Below are positions 44,335-54,737 of a DNA stretch of 64,000 bases, piece after piece. The stretch is from positions 1 to 64,000 of the forward strand of contig JAKVKP010000002.1 of the NCBI GenBank assembly GCA_022484805.1. Reading direction: 5' to 3'. Source of the stretch: Streptococcaceae bacterium. Lineage in GTDB: Bacteria; Bacillota; Bacilli; Lactobacillales; Streptococcaceae. The notes beneath the pieces were generated by a model. That model worked only from the letters and a program-made list of their open reading frames with translations, did no database searches and was not told where the DNA came from. The position numbers were made by a program, and so were the translations under genes. Every line of letters starts with the position of its first letter. The first letter of the stretch is position 1.

Positions 44335-46482
44335 ATGTCGCATAAAGAAAAAAATCTTACAATCCCTTATTTTAATCGTGAATTAACCTGGCTCGATTTC
44401 AATCAAAGAGTCTTATTAGAATCGATTAATGAAACAATGCCACTTCTTGAAAAATTAAATTTTTTATCAATTGCGAGCTCAAACCTAGACGAATTCTTTA
44501 GAATCCGTGTTGGTGGTTTACATACTCGGGTCCGAATGAACTATCTAAAGGTTGACTCGAAAACAGGGCTTGGACCAGTTGAACTTCTTTCTGAAATTTC
44601 TAAAAAGAATCATAATCAGGTTGATTTTCAATATCAAACCTTTCATCAATTAACGGATTTACTCAGCATTTATCAAATTCAATTTCAATCTGTTGATAAA
44701 TTATCGGCTAGTCTCAAAGAACAAGTATCACAAATTTTCGATCGTGATTTATATCCAGTATTATCACCCTTTGGCATCGATGCTTACCGTCCATTTCCTC
44801 ATATTAAGGATGGTGCAATCCATATTTATGTGGCACTAGAATATGAAGGAATGGAACATATTGCAATTCTTCCAATTCCCAGTCTGGTTGAACGCTTCTT
44901 TATTTTAGAAGAGAATGAACAGAGCGTTGTCGTTTTGACCGAAGATATTATTACACACCATATTGACAAGATTTTCTCTGGCTATAATATCAAAGCAACC
45001 TTTCTTTTTAGAATTATTCGTGACGCTGATTTAAGCATTCAAGAAGATGATGTCGAAGATTTGCTAGAGGTTATGGAAGATTATGTCGTCGAACGGAAAA
45101 AGGGTGGTGCCTCGAGAATTGAGGTCTCAAGCAGCTTACCGAAAGAAACACTCCATTTATACACTGACGTATTATTAGAAGAATTAGACCTTAATCACAA
45201 GGACTATTATTTTATCAAGGGACCACTAGATTTAACTTTTTTAAGAAAACTGACAGGCGTATTGAAACCTCATTTTCCTGAGTTAGCTTTTTCAAGCTTT
45301 CATGGTTATGCTGATCCAAGCTTGAATGGGGAAGAGCTTTACCGCAAAATTGACCAAGCAGATTTATTTTTCCATCATCCTTATGATTCATTTACACCAG
45401 TTGTCAATTTTCTTGAGGAAGCGGCGAACGATCCTGATACAATTGCTATTAAGCAAACACTTTATCGAGTAAGCAAAAATTCACCAGTCGTCGCAGCCTT
45501 AAAGAAAGCTGCTGAAGCTGGCAAGCAGGTTACCGTATTAGTAGAATTAAAAGCACGATTCGACGAAGAAAACAATGTGTTCTGGGCAAAGGAGCTTGAA
45601 GCTGCTGGGTGCTATGTATTTTACGGTGTTAGCAATTTAAAAACTCATAGTAAAGTTGCCTTAATTGTAAAGAAAAAAAATCATCAAATTAAAAGATATG
45701 TTCACTTAGCAACAGGTAACTATAATGAAATTACAGCAAATATTTATACAGATATGGGCATATTAACCTCTAATCCAGAAATGGTTGAAGATGTCACAAA
45801 TTTCTTTAACTATATTAGTGGCTATTCTGAAGAGCCTCACTTCAATCATATCGTCATTTCACCACATAATATTCGTCAAAGTTTAATTGAACATATTGAT
45901 GCTGAAATCGCACTTCACCACCAATATCAAAATGGACACATTATTATGAAGGCGAACGCATTAACTGATCGCTCATTAATCGAAAAACTTTATGAAGCTA
46001 GCAATGCTGGTGTTAAGGTTGATTTAATCATTCGTGGTGCCTGCTGCCTACGACCTGGTCTGGATGGCTATAGCGAAAATATTCGCGTTATCAGCATTGT
46101 CGGACGCTTCCTTGAGCACAGTCGTATTTACTACTTTAATCATAATGGCGAAGAGCATATTTACCTTTCCTCAGCTGATATGATGACTAGAAATATGGAT
46201 GAACGGATTGAAATTTCATTTCCAATTTTAAATCAAACTATCAAGCAAGAGGTCATTCAGGCCTTATCAATTTGGCTTGCAGATAATAATGAAGCCTATC
46301 AATTAGATGTTGACGGTCATTATAATCGTATCGCCTCAGATAAAGAACAAATTAATGCCCAAGGTAAATTTATGGCAATTGCAATTGAAAAAAAGGATAA
46401 GCTTCTGCTTTCAAGCACTAAAAAAACACCATTTTTTAAACGAATTCAAAACCGTTTGAAAAATATTGGTCAAAGCAATTAA
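44335..46482 (+). CDS. ppk1: polyphosphate kinase 1
   Basis: 715 residues, full length. It reversibly makes polyphosphate from ATP. The N-terminal segment is FNRELTWLDFNQRVLLES. The phosphorylated His is in RYVHLATGNYNEITANIYTDMG and the second catalytic His region is GRFLEHSRIYYF. IYLSSADMMTRNMDERIE closes the C-terminal phospholipase-D-like domain. ATG 44335 has GGAG 9 nt upstream; an in-frame GTG at 44326 overlaps the ribosome site. Partner of ppx. Confidence 0.94.
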   Translation: MSHKEKNLTIPYFNRELTWLDFNQRVLLESINETMPLLEKLNFLSIASSNLDEFFRIRVGGLHTRVRMNYLKVDSKTGLGPVELLSEISKKNHNQVDFQYQTFHQLTDLLSIYQIQFQSVDKLSASLKEQVSQIFDRDLYPVLSPFGIDAYRPFPHIKDGAIHIYVALEYEGMEHIAILPIPSLVERFFILEENEQSVVVLTEDIITHHIDKIFSGYNIKATFLFRIIRDADLSIQEDDVEDLLEVMEDYVVERKKGGASRIEVSSSLPKETLHLYTDVLLEELDLNHKDYYFIKGPLDLTFLRKLTGVLKPHFPELAFSSFHGYADPSLNGEELYRKIDQADLFFHHPYDSFTPVVNFLEEAANDPDTIAIKQTLYRVSKNSPVVAALKKAAEAGKQVTVLVELKARFDEENNVFWAKELEAAGCYVFYGVSNLKTHSKVALIVKKKNHQIKRYVHLATGNYNEITANIYTDMGILTSNPEMVEDVTNFFNYISGYSEEPHFNHIVISPHNIRQSLIEHIDAEIALHHQYQNGHIIMKANALTDRSLIEKLYEASNAGVKVDLIIRGACCLRPGLDGYSENIRVISIVGRFLEHSRIYYFNHNGEEHIYLSSADMMTRNMDERIEISFPILNQTIKQEVIQALSIWLADNNEAYQLDVDGHYNRIASDKEQINAQGKFMAIAIEKKDKLLLSSTKKTPFFKRIQNRLKNIGQSN

Positions 46483-46483
46483 T

Positions 46484-46562
46484 AAAAAAGAGACTAATGA
46501 ATATCCTCTTTCATCCCTTAGTTAATTACTAAAGTTTGAAAGATATATCTTAGTCTCTTTTT
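46484..46562. terminator. bidirectional terminator between ppk1 and glyoxalase gene
   Basis: AAAAAAGAGACTAA and TTAGTCTCTTTTT form the base of a long hairpin, extended by ATATC/GATAT and CTTTCA/TGAAAG inner pairs. A/T runs at both ends suit the convergent genes. Confidence 0.82.
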
Positions 46563-46576
46563 CTTTTCCGAAAAAA

Positions 46577-46951
46577 TTACTTTGCTCTAATCACTTCTAT
46601 TTGATAGCCATCAGGGTCCTTAATAAAATAATATGATGGTGAGGTACCTGGTAAGCCTTTTAAATCAGTTACATCATAACCAGCTGACAAATGAAGCTGA
46701 TGCTGCTTTTCTAAATCTTCTGAAGCGATCGCGATATGCCCATAACCATTTCCTAAATCATAACCTTCGCTATCATAATTATAAGTCAATTCAAGCTCGT
46801 AGCTATCGTTAGGCAAGGTTAAGTAAACCAAAGTAAATTTTTGCTCCGGAAAATCTCGACGTCTAGCCTCTGAAAAACCAAAGGCTGCTTGATAAAAGGC
46901 AAGTGACGCCTCTAAATCTTTTATTCGATAACAAGTATGTGCCATCTTCAT
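46577..46951 (-). CDS. gloA: glyoxalase I-like lactoylglutathione lyase
   Basis: 124-residue VOC-fold metalloenzyme; the family converts hemithioacetals of methylglyoxal. The metal ligands read His5 (MAHTCYRIKDLEASLAFY), Glu near 56 (YELELTYNYDSEGYDLGNGYGHIAI), His in GYGHIAI and Glu in GYQIEVI. At this length it is a single-domain GloA-type protein. Lactic acid bacteria often lack glutathione, so the thiol used is uncertain. Confidence 0.88.
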   Translation of the reverse strand: MKMAHTCYRIKDLEASLAFYQAAFGFSEARRRDFPEQKFTLVYLTLPNDSYELELTYNYDSEGYDLGNGYGHIAIASEDLEKQHQLHLSAGYDVTDLKGLPGTSPSYYFIKDPDGYQIEVIRAK

Positions 46952-47015
46952 AATTTAATCCCTCCATTATTAAACAATAATACACCCTCATTATACCATT
47001 TTAAATCTCACTCAT

Positions 47016-48053
47016 CTATTTGAGATGTCTTGAAAATGCGCGCTCATACTGTTTTGGTACAAATTGACTATCCTTAAGCTGATCAGCCATCTCCAAGGTC
47101 CAATACGGATTACGCAGCATGCCTCGGCCAATAGCAACTAAGTCAGCAGCTTGATTGCCAATCACTGAATTTGCCAATTGATAATCTGATAATTTACCGA
47201 CTGCAATCACTGGTACATTAAATTTTTCTTTAAAGGCTTGAGCAAATGGCACTTGGTAACCTGCGTGCACACCAGGCTGACCACCACTGCCAATCGGACC
47301 TTCCCCACCTGAACTGATATGAAAAATATCAACACCTGCTTTGAGATAATCAGCTGAAAAATCAAGACTTTCTGTCAAGCCGTAGCCATTTTTAACATAT
47401 TCAATTGCTGAAATACGCATGATTAATGGCATTGAATCGGGTAATTCTCGCTTCACTCGAGCAACAACTTGACTACCAAATAACGATAAATTCTTACCAT
47501 AAATATCTTGGCGATGATTGGTATAATGAGATTGAAATTGGTGAATTAAGTAGCCATGCGCACCATGAATTTCAATTGTATCAACACCAGCGGCAACAGC
47601 ACGTCGTGCAGCTTGCCCAAACTTTTCTACCATTTCTTCAATTTCCGAAATTGTTAACTCTCGCGGTGTTTTTGAGTCGTTATCATAGGCAATAGGTGAG
47701 GCAGATACAGGTACCTGAGCATCTAAGGCCTTACGACCAGCATGGGCGATTTGAATACCAACTTTTGTACCATATTGATGACAAGCATCCACTATCTTTC
47801 GAATTCCTTCAATTTGTTGATCCGTCCACAACCCCAAGTCCTGATTAGTAATACGACCATCAGGCTCAATATCAGTCATTTCAATAATAATAAGTCCAAC
47901 GCCACCAATGGCTCGAGAAAGATAATGCTGAATATGCCAATCCGTCACCTGACCATCTTCAGCAAATGAAGAATATTGACACATTGGAGGCATGACGATT
48001 CGATTTTTCAATTTTAAACCTTTTATCTGAAACTTATCTACTATACTTACCAT
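47016..48053 (-). CDS. namA: NADPH dehydrogenase NamA/YqjM-type old yellow enzyme
   Basis: 345-residue flavoprotein of the old yellow enzyme family. FMN-binding TIM barrel with the start FQIKGLKLKNRIVMPPMCQYS (the Cys of this motif tunes FMN in YqjM), the active-site IQIAHAGRKA with His, GYLIHQFQSHYTNHRQDIYG and the C-terminal Arg-containing RGMLRNPYW. It reduces activated alkenes using NADPH, a xenobiotic or oxidative stress function. Divergent from copB. Confidence 0.93.
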   Translation of the reverse strand: MVSIVDKFQIKGLKLKNRIVMPPMCQYSSFAEDGQVTDWHIQHYLSRAIGGVGLIIIEMTDIEPDGRITNQDLGLWTDQQIEGIRKIVDACHQYGTKVGIQIAHAGRKALDAQVPVSASPIAYDNDSKTPRELTISEIEEMVEKFGQAARRAVAAGVDTIEIHGAHGYLIHQFQSHYTNHRQDIYGKNLSLFGSQVVARVKRELPDSMPLIMRISAIEYVKNGYGLTESLDFSADYLKAGVDIFHISSGGEGPIGSGGQPGVHAGYQVPFAQAFKEKFNVPVIAVGKLSDYQLANSVIGNQAADLVAIGRGMLRNPYWTLEMADQLKDSQFVPKQYERAFSRHLK

Positions 48054-48142
48054 TTATGACCTCCTAAATATTTTTTATAATTTATATTTCTTTTCTTATT
48101 ATTGAATACTTAATTTATAATGGCAAATATTTGCTTTATTAA

Positions 48143-48158
48143 GTTTACAGATGTAGAC
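48143..48158 (+). promoter_or_regulatory. cop box (CopY operator) upstream of copB
   Basis: GTTTACAGATGTAGAC matches the Lactobacillales cop box RNYKACANNYGTMRNY at every position. It lies 30 bp before the copper ATPase start, between the divergent genes. Copper-responsive derepression by a CopY repressor is expected. Confidence 0.85.
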
Positions 48159-48187
48159 TAATAATATAAATAATTAAGGAGGATAAA

Positions 48188-50296
48188 ATGAAAAATAACA
48201 AAATGACTCACGGCACACACCATCAACACAATGAGATGCACCATCAACATATGGATGAAATGTCAGCAATGCCTGCAATGGCGCATGAACATATGTCTTA
48301 TCATGAAGCTTCTAATCAGAGCATGGACCACTCAATGATGCATATGGGCAATTTAAAATTAAAATTTATAGTCTCACTTATCTTGGCAATACCAATTATT
48401 CTACTTTCACCAATGATGGGTGTTAATCTACCGTTCTCATTTAGCTTTAACGGATCAGAGTGGTTTGTTTTAATTTTGGCAACTATACTCTATTTTTACG
48501 GTGGGATGCCATTTTTATCAGGTGCGAAAATGGAGCTTTCCATGAAAAATCCAGCAATGATGACCTTGATTGCGCTTGGTATCTCTGTCTCCTATTTTTA
48601 CAGTCTTTACGCATTTGTTCAAAATAATTTCTTAGCACATAGTCAGCATATTATGGACTTTTTCTGGGAGCTTGCTACTTTAATTGTTATCATGCTCTTA
48701 GGACATTGGATTGAAATGAACGCTGTTGCCAAAGCGGGGGATGCCGTCCAAAAAATTGCAGCCTTACTACCAAATGAAGCAAAATTAATCGATATTAAGG
48801 GTAATATCTCGACCGTCCCTTTAAAAGAAGTTAAAACTGGACAAAAATTATTGATTTCAGCGGGGGATAAAGTCCCAACTGACGGTATTGTCATTTCCGG
48901 CAATACAACGATTAACGAATCAATGGTGACAGGAGAGGCGAAAGCAATTGTCAAGAAAGCTGGTAGTAAGGTCATCGGTGGCTCAACAAATGGTTCGGGG
49001 ACAATCACAATTGAAGTCACCGCAACGGGTGAGGCCGGCTATTTATCACAGGTTATGCAGCTTGTTAAAAATGCACAAAAGGATAAATCAAAAATGGAGT
49101 CCCTCTCTGATAAAGTGGCAAAATATCTCTTTTACATAGCCGTTTCAGTCGGAATTGTTACTTTTATCGCTTGGCTATTATTGGATCAAAATATCAATAC
49201 AGCCCTAGAACGCATGGTGACCGTACTAATCATTGCCTGCCCACACGCACTCGGGCTTGCCATTCCTTTAGTCACCGCCCGTTCAACCTCGCTAGGTGCG
49301 CAAAATGGCTTACTAATTAAAAATCGGAAAGCACTTGAACAGGCGACAAAGGTCAATATGATTATGATGGATAAGACTGGCACTCTGACTGAGGGTGAGT
49401 TTACCGTGACCAATTTTCAAAGCCTAAATCAAAGCTATAGTGATGAAAGAATATTAGAAATGATGGCGGCACTTGAAAAAGGGAGTACACATCCACTTGC
49501 GCTAAGTATTATTCAAAAAGCAGAACAATTGAAGCTAAATATTCCCAAGGCAGAAAATCTGACAAATATGGCGGGCATTGGTATTTCTGGTCAAATTAAT
49601 GAGCAGGAAATGAAAATTGTCAACACACGCTATCTAAATCAACACAATATCGACTATGATCAAGAAATTGTCCAATCATTAGCCGAAAAAGGGAATTCTA
49701 TCAGTTTGCTAGTGATTGATAACCAAGCAGTTGGCATGATTGCTCAAGGTGATCAAATTAAAGCTGAAGCGAAGCAAACAATTAAACTTTTTAAGGAGAT
49801 GGGAATTAAACCTGTGATGTTAACTGGTGATAATGCCAGTGCTGCGAAAAAAGTCGCTGATTTACTCAATATTGATACTTTCGAGGCTGAGCTAAAGCCT
49901 GAGGATAAGGAAAGTATTGTACACCAATATCAAAATGATGGAAACGTGATGATAATGGTCGGTGATGGCATCAACGATGCGCCAAGCCTTGTACGTGCCA
50001 ACATTGGTATTGCAATTGGAGCAGGTACTGATATTGCAGTTGACTCTGCTGATGTCATCTTAGTTAAAAGTAATCCTTATGATATTGTCAAATTTCTTAA
50101 ATTGGCACGCCATACTACTTCTAAAATGAAACAGAATCTCTGGTGGGGAGCTGGCTATAATATTATCGCAATTCCATTAGCTGCTGGTGTTCTTGCCTTT
50201 GCTGGCATCATACTTAGTCCGGCATTAGGCGCCATTCTGATGTCATTAAGTACCGTTATTGTAGCTATAAATGCACTATTATTACGTATCGATTAA
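48188..50296 (+). CDS. copB: copper-exporting P1B-type ATPase (CopB)
   Basis: 702 residues. The His/Met-rich N-terminus (1-53) replaces the usual CxxC metal domains. The transmembrane metal motif is CPH (351-353, in [13 protein letters not shown]), which identifies the CopB/P1B-3 subgroup rather than CopA (CPC). The phosphorylated Asp395 is in MDKTGTL, the actuator has VTGE and the hinge is [21 protein letters not shown]. It exports copper (or silver) and is controlled by a cop box. RBS GGAGG. No copY, copZ or copA lies in the window. Confidence 0.93.
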   Translation: MKNNKMTHGTHHQHNEMHHQHMDEMSAMPAMAHEHMSYHEASNQSMDHSMMHMGNLKLKFIVSLILAIPIILLSPMMGVNLPFSFSFNGSEWFVLILATILYFYGGMPFLSGAKMELSMKNPAMMTLIALGISVSYFYSLYAFVQNNFLAHSQHIMDFFWELATLIVIMLLGHWIEMNAVAKAGDAVQKIAALLPNEAKLIDIKGNISTVPLKEVKTGQKLLISAGDKVPTDGIVISGNTTINESMVTGEAKAIVKKAGSKVIGGSTNGSGTITIEVTATGEAGYLSQVMQLVKNAQKDKSKMESLSDKVAKYLFYIAVSVGIVTFIAWLLLDQNINTALERMVTVLIIACPHALGLAIPLVTARSTSLGAQNGLLIKNRKALEQATKVNMIMMDKTGTLTEGEFTVTNFQSLNQSYSDERILEMMAALEKGSTHPLALSIIQKAEQLKLNIPKAENLTNMAGIGISGQINEQEMKIVNTRYLNQHNIDYDQEIVQSLAEKGNSISLLVIDNQAVGMIAQGDQIKAEAKQTIKLFKEMGIKPVMLTGDNASAAKKVADLLNIDTFEAELKPEDKESIVHQYQNDGNVMIMVGDGINDAPSLVRANIGIAIGAGTDIAVDSADVILVKSNPYDIVKFLKLARHTTSKMKQNLWWGAGYNIIAIPLAAGVLAFAGIILSPALGAILMSLSTVIVAINALLLRID

Positions 50297-50317
50297 AGTA
50301 AAGTTGATGATTACATC

Positions 50318-50357
50318 AAAACGACCTTTAAAAGCTTTGGCTTTCAAAGGTCGTTTT
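50318..50357. terminator. bidirectional terminator after copB
   Basis: AAAACGACCTTT (50318-50329) and AAAGGTCGTTTT (50346-50357) pair perfectly, with AGC/GCT inside. It lies between convergent genes. Confidence 0.88.
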
Positions 50358-50378
50358 ATTAATAATTATCAACTATTA

Positions 50379-51254
50379 TTAATTATCAACGCTATCTGTA
50401 CTAATAATTGGTTGTGCACCCTTATCTGAAATAATGGAAACTAATAAATTATTAACTAGCTGTACTTTAGCATCCGGAGAAAGCTCAAGCTTACCAGAGT
50501 TTTCCATTTGCTCAATTGCCGATTGGGTCATTGAAACAGCACCTTCAACAATTAATTGTCGTGCACTTAATACAGCCTTGGCCTGTTGCTTTTGAAGCAT
50601 TGCACCAGCGATTTCCGTTGCATAAGCCAAATGACTAATCCTAACATCAATGACTTCAACACCTGCAACCTCCAAGCGTTCCTGTAATTCCTGTGAAAGT
50701 TCCTTTGAAATATCTTCAACATTTGAACGAAGCGTAATCTCAGCATCATCATTTGAATCATATGGATATTTCGTTGCAACATGGCGCACTGCTGTCTCGC
50801 TTTGAATTTCAACAAATGAATCATAATAATCTACATCAAATAATGCTTTAGCAGTGTTAACCACTTTAAAAACCACTACTGCTGCTATATCAATCGGATT
50901 ACCATCAATATCATTGACCTTTAAAGTATTCGTACTAAAATTACGCACCTTTAGTGAAATAACACGTTTATTGGTCAAGGGGACTGTCATAAATAAGCCA
51001 TTTGAGCGAATAGTTCCTAAATATTTACCAAAAAAGGTCAATACCTTTGCTTGATTAGGTGAAACAACTGTCATTGATGTCAAAAATAAATAAGCAATCA
51101 ACAGCAGTACAACTCCAATAACTATTTTAGTCACCTCTGGTTCATACTGATTGGCGACACCCATAATAATTGAATAAATACCATAAAGTGTGATTAATAA
51201 TAGAATAATTAAGCCTAGATAACCATTAACCTTCCATACTTTTTTCTCCTGCAT
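50379..51254 (-). CDS. SPFH/band-7 domain membrane protein
   Basis: 291 residues: an N-terminal hydrophobic pair of helices (about 8-60) anchors a band-7 domain (MTVVSPNQAKVLTFFGKYLGTIRSNGLFMTVPLTNKRVISLKVRNFSTNTLKVNDIDGNPI) and a C-terminal coiled coil (LQERLEVAGVEVIDVRISHLAYATEIAGAML-QKQQAKAV). It belongs with stomatin/QmcA-like proteins that form membrane scaffolds. The start at 51254 has AAGGAGG 9 nt upstream; 11 earlier codons lack one. Single gene. Confidence 0.88.
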   Translation of the reverse strand: MQEKKVWKVNGYLGLIILLLITLYGIYSIIMGVANQYEPEVTKIVIGVVLLLIAYLFLTSMTVVSPNQAKVLTFFGKYLGTIRSNGLFMTVPLTNKRVISLKVRNFSTNTLKVNDIDGNPIDIAAVVVFKVVNTAKALFDVDYYDSFVEIQSETAVRHVATKYPYDSNDDAEITLRSNVEDISKELSQELQERLEVAGVEVIDVRISHLAYATEIAGAMLQKQQAKAVLSARQLIVEGAVSMTQSAIEQMENSGKLELSPDAKVQLVNNLLVSIISDKGAQPIISTDSVDN

Positions 51255-51339
51255 CGTGAATAACCTCCTTCGTGAAATTAAAAGCAACCCTTAAATACTA
51301 GTATACGACGATTACCCAATTCTTGTCATTTAGAAACAA

Positions 51340-52692
51340 TTAATCTAGTGTATCGTATTCGTGACTTGCTCGCTTGACTACCTTATATAGAATAAACATC
51401 GCAAGAATATTAGGAATAATCATTAAACCATTAAATAAATCAGCCATACTCCAAACAAATTCAACTTTTAGACTACTGCCAATAGCAATAAAAATTGCTA
51501 CTAATACAGCGTAAACAGGCACTGCTTTTTTACCAAATAAATATTTAACATTTGCTTCACCAAAAAAATACCAACCAATCAAGGTCGCATACGCAAATAA
51601 TGCCACACAAATTGCAATAAACGGATAACCAAAAGCGCCTAAGGTATGCGAATAAGCATATTGCGTCAATTCAATTCCATCTAAAAAGGCACCATCCTTA
51701 GTGACACCTAAGGAATCTGTAGTTAAAATAACAAAAACAGTCATTGGTAATAAAATAATTGTATCAATAAAAACACCCATCATTGCCACTAACCCTTGCT
51801 TAGCTGGATGTGAAACCCGTGCTAAAGCATGAGCATGTGGCGTTGAGCCCATACCAGCTTCATGGGTGAATAAACCACGTGCAATCCCAAAACGGATACT
51901 TTCTTTAATACCGACACCTAGAACACCACCTAAGACTGCTTCTGGCTTAAATGCACCAACAAAAATATCAACGATGGCAGCCGGAATCTGACGAAAATTG
52001 ATTAAAACAACAATTATTGAAATAACAGCAAAGAAAACTGCCATTATTGGGACTACTTTTTCTGTAACTGCTGCCACACGTTGCGTACCACCTAAAAAAA
52101 CATATAGACTTGCTAAGCCTAAAATAATACCAGTAATTACCGGTGAAATCCCAAATGCAGCCTGCATTGCTTGACCAACTGAATTGGATTGCACCATATT
52201 GCCCATAAAACCAAGCGCCAAAATCAATAAAACAGAAAAAACAATTGCCATATAACGTCCAAGCCGCCCCTTAAAAGCTGCTTTAATATAATAAACAGGA
52301 CCACCCACAATTTCATTACCACGTTTTTCACGATATGTTTGTGCTAATGTTGCCTCTGCATATATTATTGCCATACCTAATAATGCACTAACCCACATCC
52401 AAAGTACTGAGCCTGGACCACCTAAAACCATTGCCGTAGCAACACCAGCCAAATTACCAGTACCAATCTGTGCAGCAATAGAAGTCATCAAAGATTGAAA
52501 TGAAGTCATCCCCTCTTCACCCGCCTTGACTCCTCTAAAGCTAATACTTCCAAATGTTAATTTGAAGCTTTCTCTCAATTTTCGAAATTGGACAAACCTC
52601 GTTTGAAACGAAAAAAAGAGACCCGCAAAAATTAATAAGGCAATAATAATATAATCCCATAAAAAATCTCGGATTAAATTGATAAATTCCAT
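51340..52692 (-). CDS. sodium:alanine symporter (AGCS family)
   Basis: 450-residue membrane protein with about 11 helices. It shows the AGCS signature region GTGNLAGVATAMVLGGPGSVLWMWVSALLGMAIIYAEATLAQTYR, GGPVYYI and GLFTHEAGMGSTPHAHALAR. It imports alanine or glycine coupled to sodium or protons. Single gene, 85 nt upstream of the SPFH gene on the strand, and not obviously linked to it. Confidence 0.93.
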   Translation of the reverse strand: MEFINLIRDFLWDYIIIALLIFAGLFFSFQTRFVQFRKLRESFKLTFGSISFRGVKAGEEGMTSFQSLMTSIAAQIGTGNLAGVATAMVLGGPGSVLWMWVSALLGMAIIYAEATLAQTYREKRGNEIVGGPVYYIKAAFKGRLGRYMAIVFSVLLILALGFMGNMVQSNSVGQAMQAAFGISPVITGIILGLASLYVFLGGTQRVAAVTEKVVPIMAVFFAVISIIVVLINFRQIPAAIVDIFVGAFKPEAVLGGVLGVGIKESIRFGIARGLFTHEAGMGSTPHAHALARVSHPAKQGLVAMMGVFIDTIILLPMTVFVILTTDSLGVTKDGAFLDGIELTQYAYSHTLGAFGYPFIAICVALFAYATLIGWYFFGEANVKYLFGKKAVPVYAVLVAIFIAIGSSLKVEFVWSMADLFNGLMIIPNILAMFILYKVVKRASHEYDTLD

Positions 52693-52970
52693 AAATACCT
52701 AACCTTTCAAAATAATGATTCAGCCATCAAGCAAATTTAATGACCATTAATAACGATTGTATCATAACTGTACTTAATTTATTAAGATATTTTAAAGTTT
52801 AAAGTTAAATGTAAAAGTCAAAAATTTTATAATAAATTTATTGATGTTTTAATATAAATAAAATATTTTTATATATTAACAATTCCTCTACTTATGCTAT
52901 ATTAGTTGTATAAAACATTACTATTTAAATTGGGTTTAGTTATGTTTTAAATAAAATTAAAGGAATAATT

Positions 52971-54014
52971 ATGAAAAACAAAAAGCTATTATTTGGGATT
53001 GTAACAACACTATTATCACTATTTATTGTAAGCGGTTGCGGTGAAAGCCAAGCAAAGGATACAACAGACTCAAGTAAAGAAACAATCAAATCTAGTCAAA
53101 AACAGGAAAAAACAGATTTTCAGGCAAAACTAGCAAATGTAATTGACGGAGAAAGTGCAAAATTCAACTATGATCAAAAAGAAAAAACAGTCAAATATCT
53201 ATTAATAGATGCACCTGAAACAGCTTCTAATCAGCCCTTTTCAAATGAAGCTAAGGTAAGAAGTGAGGCTTTAATTAAAGCAGCCAAAGTAATTAAAGTA
53301 GAATATGATCAGGGACAACATCAAGATAGCCAAAAAAACGATTTAATGTATGTTTGGTTAGATGGTAAGCTACTACAAGAAACTTTGGTCAAAGAAGGCT
53401 TAGCACGAGTCACAGAAGACAATACAGACAATGATTCACAGCTTCAATTACTTCAAAAGGCACAAACCGAAGCAAAGGCACAAAAAATTGGTATCTGGAG
53501 TGTTGATGGTTATGCTACTACTACAGGCTTTGATGTTGCAACCTATAATACTGTCAAGGAGAAGGAAGCTTTAATTGAAAAAGCCACTCTAGCTGTCAAG
53601 CAAGTGGAAGGTAATCAAACTCGTGACAATTATAATTTAGCAATTTCAGCAGTCCAAGCAATTCCAGACGGGAATAGCGAATTATCTAATCGCTTAATAA
53701 CGGTTAACAATTCAATCACTGCCAAAGAGCAGGAGGCTGAACAACAGAGAATTGTGGCAGAAAAGCAAGCTCAGGAAGCCGCCGAGAAAGCTGAAGCAGA
53801 GCGACAAGCACAAGAGCAAGCAGCCGCACAGCAAGCTAATTCAGGTGAATTTCAGTACGTTGATGCTAATGGTCAAGGTACAATCAAAGGTAGTCGAAAC
53901 GGAATTTATCATGTTCCGGGCAGCACATACTATGACCGAACAACTAATCCAGTAGCTATGTTCAAAACGATTTCAGAGGCCGAACAGGCCGGCTATCGTG
54001 CCCCAAAGAAATAA
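52971..54014 (+). CDS. SNase-like lipoprotein with C-terminal sunset-like motif
   Basis: 347 residues. Signal peptide with lipobox VSGC (Cys23), then a thermonuclease-type OB fold (about 46-178: [54 protein letters not shown]). A helical Gln/Ala/Glu-rich coiled coil follows (about 200-285), then a C-terminal segment [22 protein letters not shown] like the sunset domain. Relative to S. aureus nuclease, the Arg35 position is Lys, the Arg87 position is Asn (DSQKNDL for DKYGRGL), and one Ca ligand is altered (DGES for DGDT); Glu43 is kept. Catalysis may be lost. Confidence 0.82.
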   Translation: MKNKKLLFGIVTTLLSLFIVSGCGESQAKDTTDSSKETIKSSQKQEKTDFQAKLANVIDGESAKFNYDQKEKTVKYLLIDAPETASNQPFSNEAKVRSEALIKAAKVIKVEYDQGQHQDSQKNDLMYVWLDGKLLQETLVKEGLARVTEDNTDNDSQLQLLQKAQTEAKAQKIGIWSVDGYATTTGFDVATYNTVKEKEALIEKATLAVKQVEGNQTRDNYNLAISAVQAIPDGNSELSNRLITVNNSITAKEQEAEQQRIVAEKQAQEAAEKAEAERQAQEQAAAQQANSGEFQYVDANGQGTIKGSRNGIYHVPGSTYYDRTTNPVAMFKTISEAEQAGYRAPKK

Positions 54015-54046
54015 AAGATTATTTATCATATATTTTATTAAAACAA

Positions 54047-54079
54047 AAAAGGGTTGAAATTTTAGATTTCAATCCTTTT
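54047..54079 (+). terminator. terminator of the SNase-like gene
   Basis: AAAAGG-x-TTGAAAT and ATTTCAA-x-CCTTTT pair with a TTTAG loop, followed by GATTTTT. It starts 33 nt after the stop. Confidence 0.78.
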
Positions 54080-54171
54080 GATTTTTACTCCATTTGTCAT
54101 CAACAACTTTTGAATGTTATACTATATTAGTATACAATTTTTTTAGGCTCATAATAGCAAAGGAAGTTAAA

Positions 54172-54429
54172 ATGAAAGAAAAAAAAATATCACTTGGAAC
54201 GATAGCAACTATAACGGCCATATTAATGTATGTCTCATATATTCCTCAAATTTACGGCAATTTAACTGGTAATAAATCTGGCTTTATTCAACCTGCTGTA
54301 GCAGCTTTAAACTGCACACTTTGGGTTTTATATGGATTTAGAAAAGAAAAAAAAGATTGGCCCGTTGTGTTTGCTAATTTTCCAGGCATCATTTTTGGCA
54401 TACTCACCGTAATCACATCACTTTTATAA
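54172..54429 (+). CDS. SemiSWEET family sugar transporter
   Basis: 85-residue, three-helix membrane protein that dimerises to transport sugars. Helix 1 carries the PQ motif in MYVSYIPQIYGNLTGNKSGFIQP. The second segment ALNCTLWVLYGFRKEKKDWPVVFANFPGIIFG has the conserved Asn and Trp region lining the pore. The start at 54172 has AAGGAAG 5 nt upstream; an upstream in-frame ATG at 54094 lacks a ribosome site. Single gene. Confidence 0.9.
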   Translation: MKEKKISLGTIATITAILMYVSYIPQIYGNLTGNKSGFIQPAVAALNCTLWVLYGFRKEKKDWPVVFANFPGIIFGILTVITSLL

Positions 54430-54737
54430 TTTCCTCGGTTAAAAATACATGTATATAGATTTGCTTCAAATTACTATAAAAACAGCAAATTTATAAAATT
54501 AAGATTTATTTAGCCACTATAAGATATTCATTTATTAAAACACATCTACTTTTAGGCTAAAGCCCGAATTGTAAAGTGAAGTCCCCCTATGTTAGCTTCG
54601 TTAATCTAATGCAGGGGGACTTTTAAAATAATGAAAATTGATTATCAATAACTAAAATTTAAACCTTAGCTCAATACTATTCGCAACTAATCCATTATTA
54701 CAATTCAATACAAAGCAATTTTTCAAGTCATGAAGGA
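54430..54737. other. gene-free stretch after the SemiSWEET gene
   Basis: Contains a hairpin with arms AAGTCCCCCT (54579-54588) and AGGGGGACTT (54613-54622), unusually GC-rich for the window, followed by TTAAAATAATG. A 32-codon minus-strand frame near 54650 is not convincing. Nothing else recognised. Confidence 0.5.
54579..54622 (+). terminator. GC-rich hairpin, terminator-like
   Basis: A 10-bp stem, AAGTCCCCCT/AGGGGGACTT, with a further inner TTAG/CTAA pair. The following T-run is only four bases. It could terminate the SemiSWEET transcript (150 nt downstream) or one from the opposite side. Confidence 0.5.
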
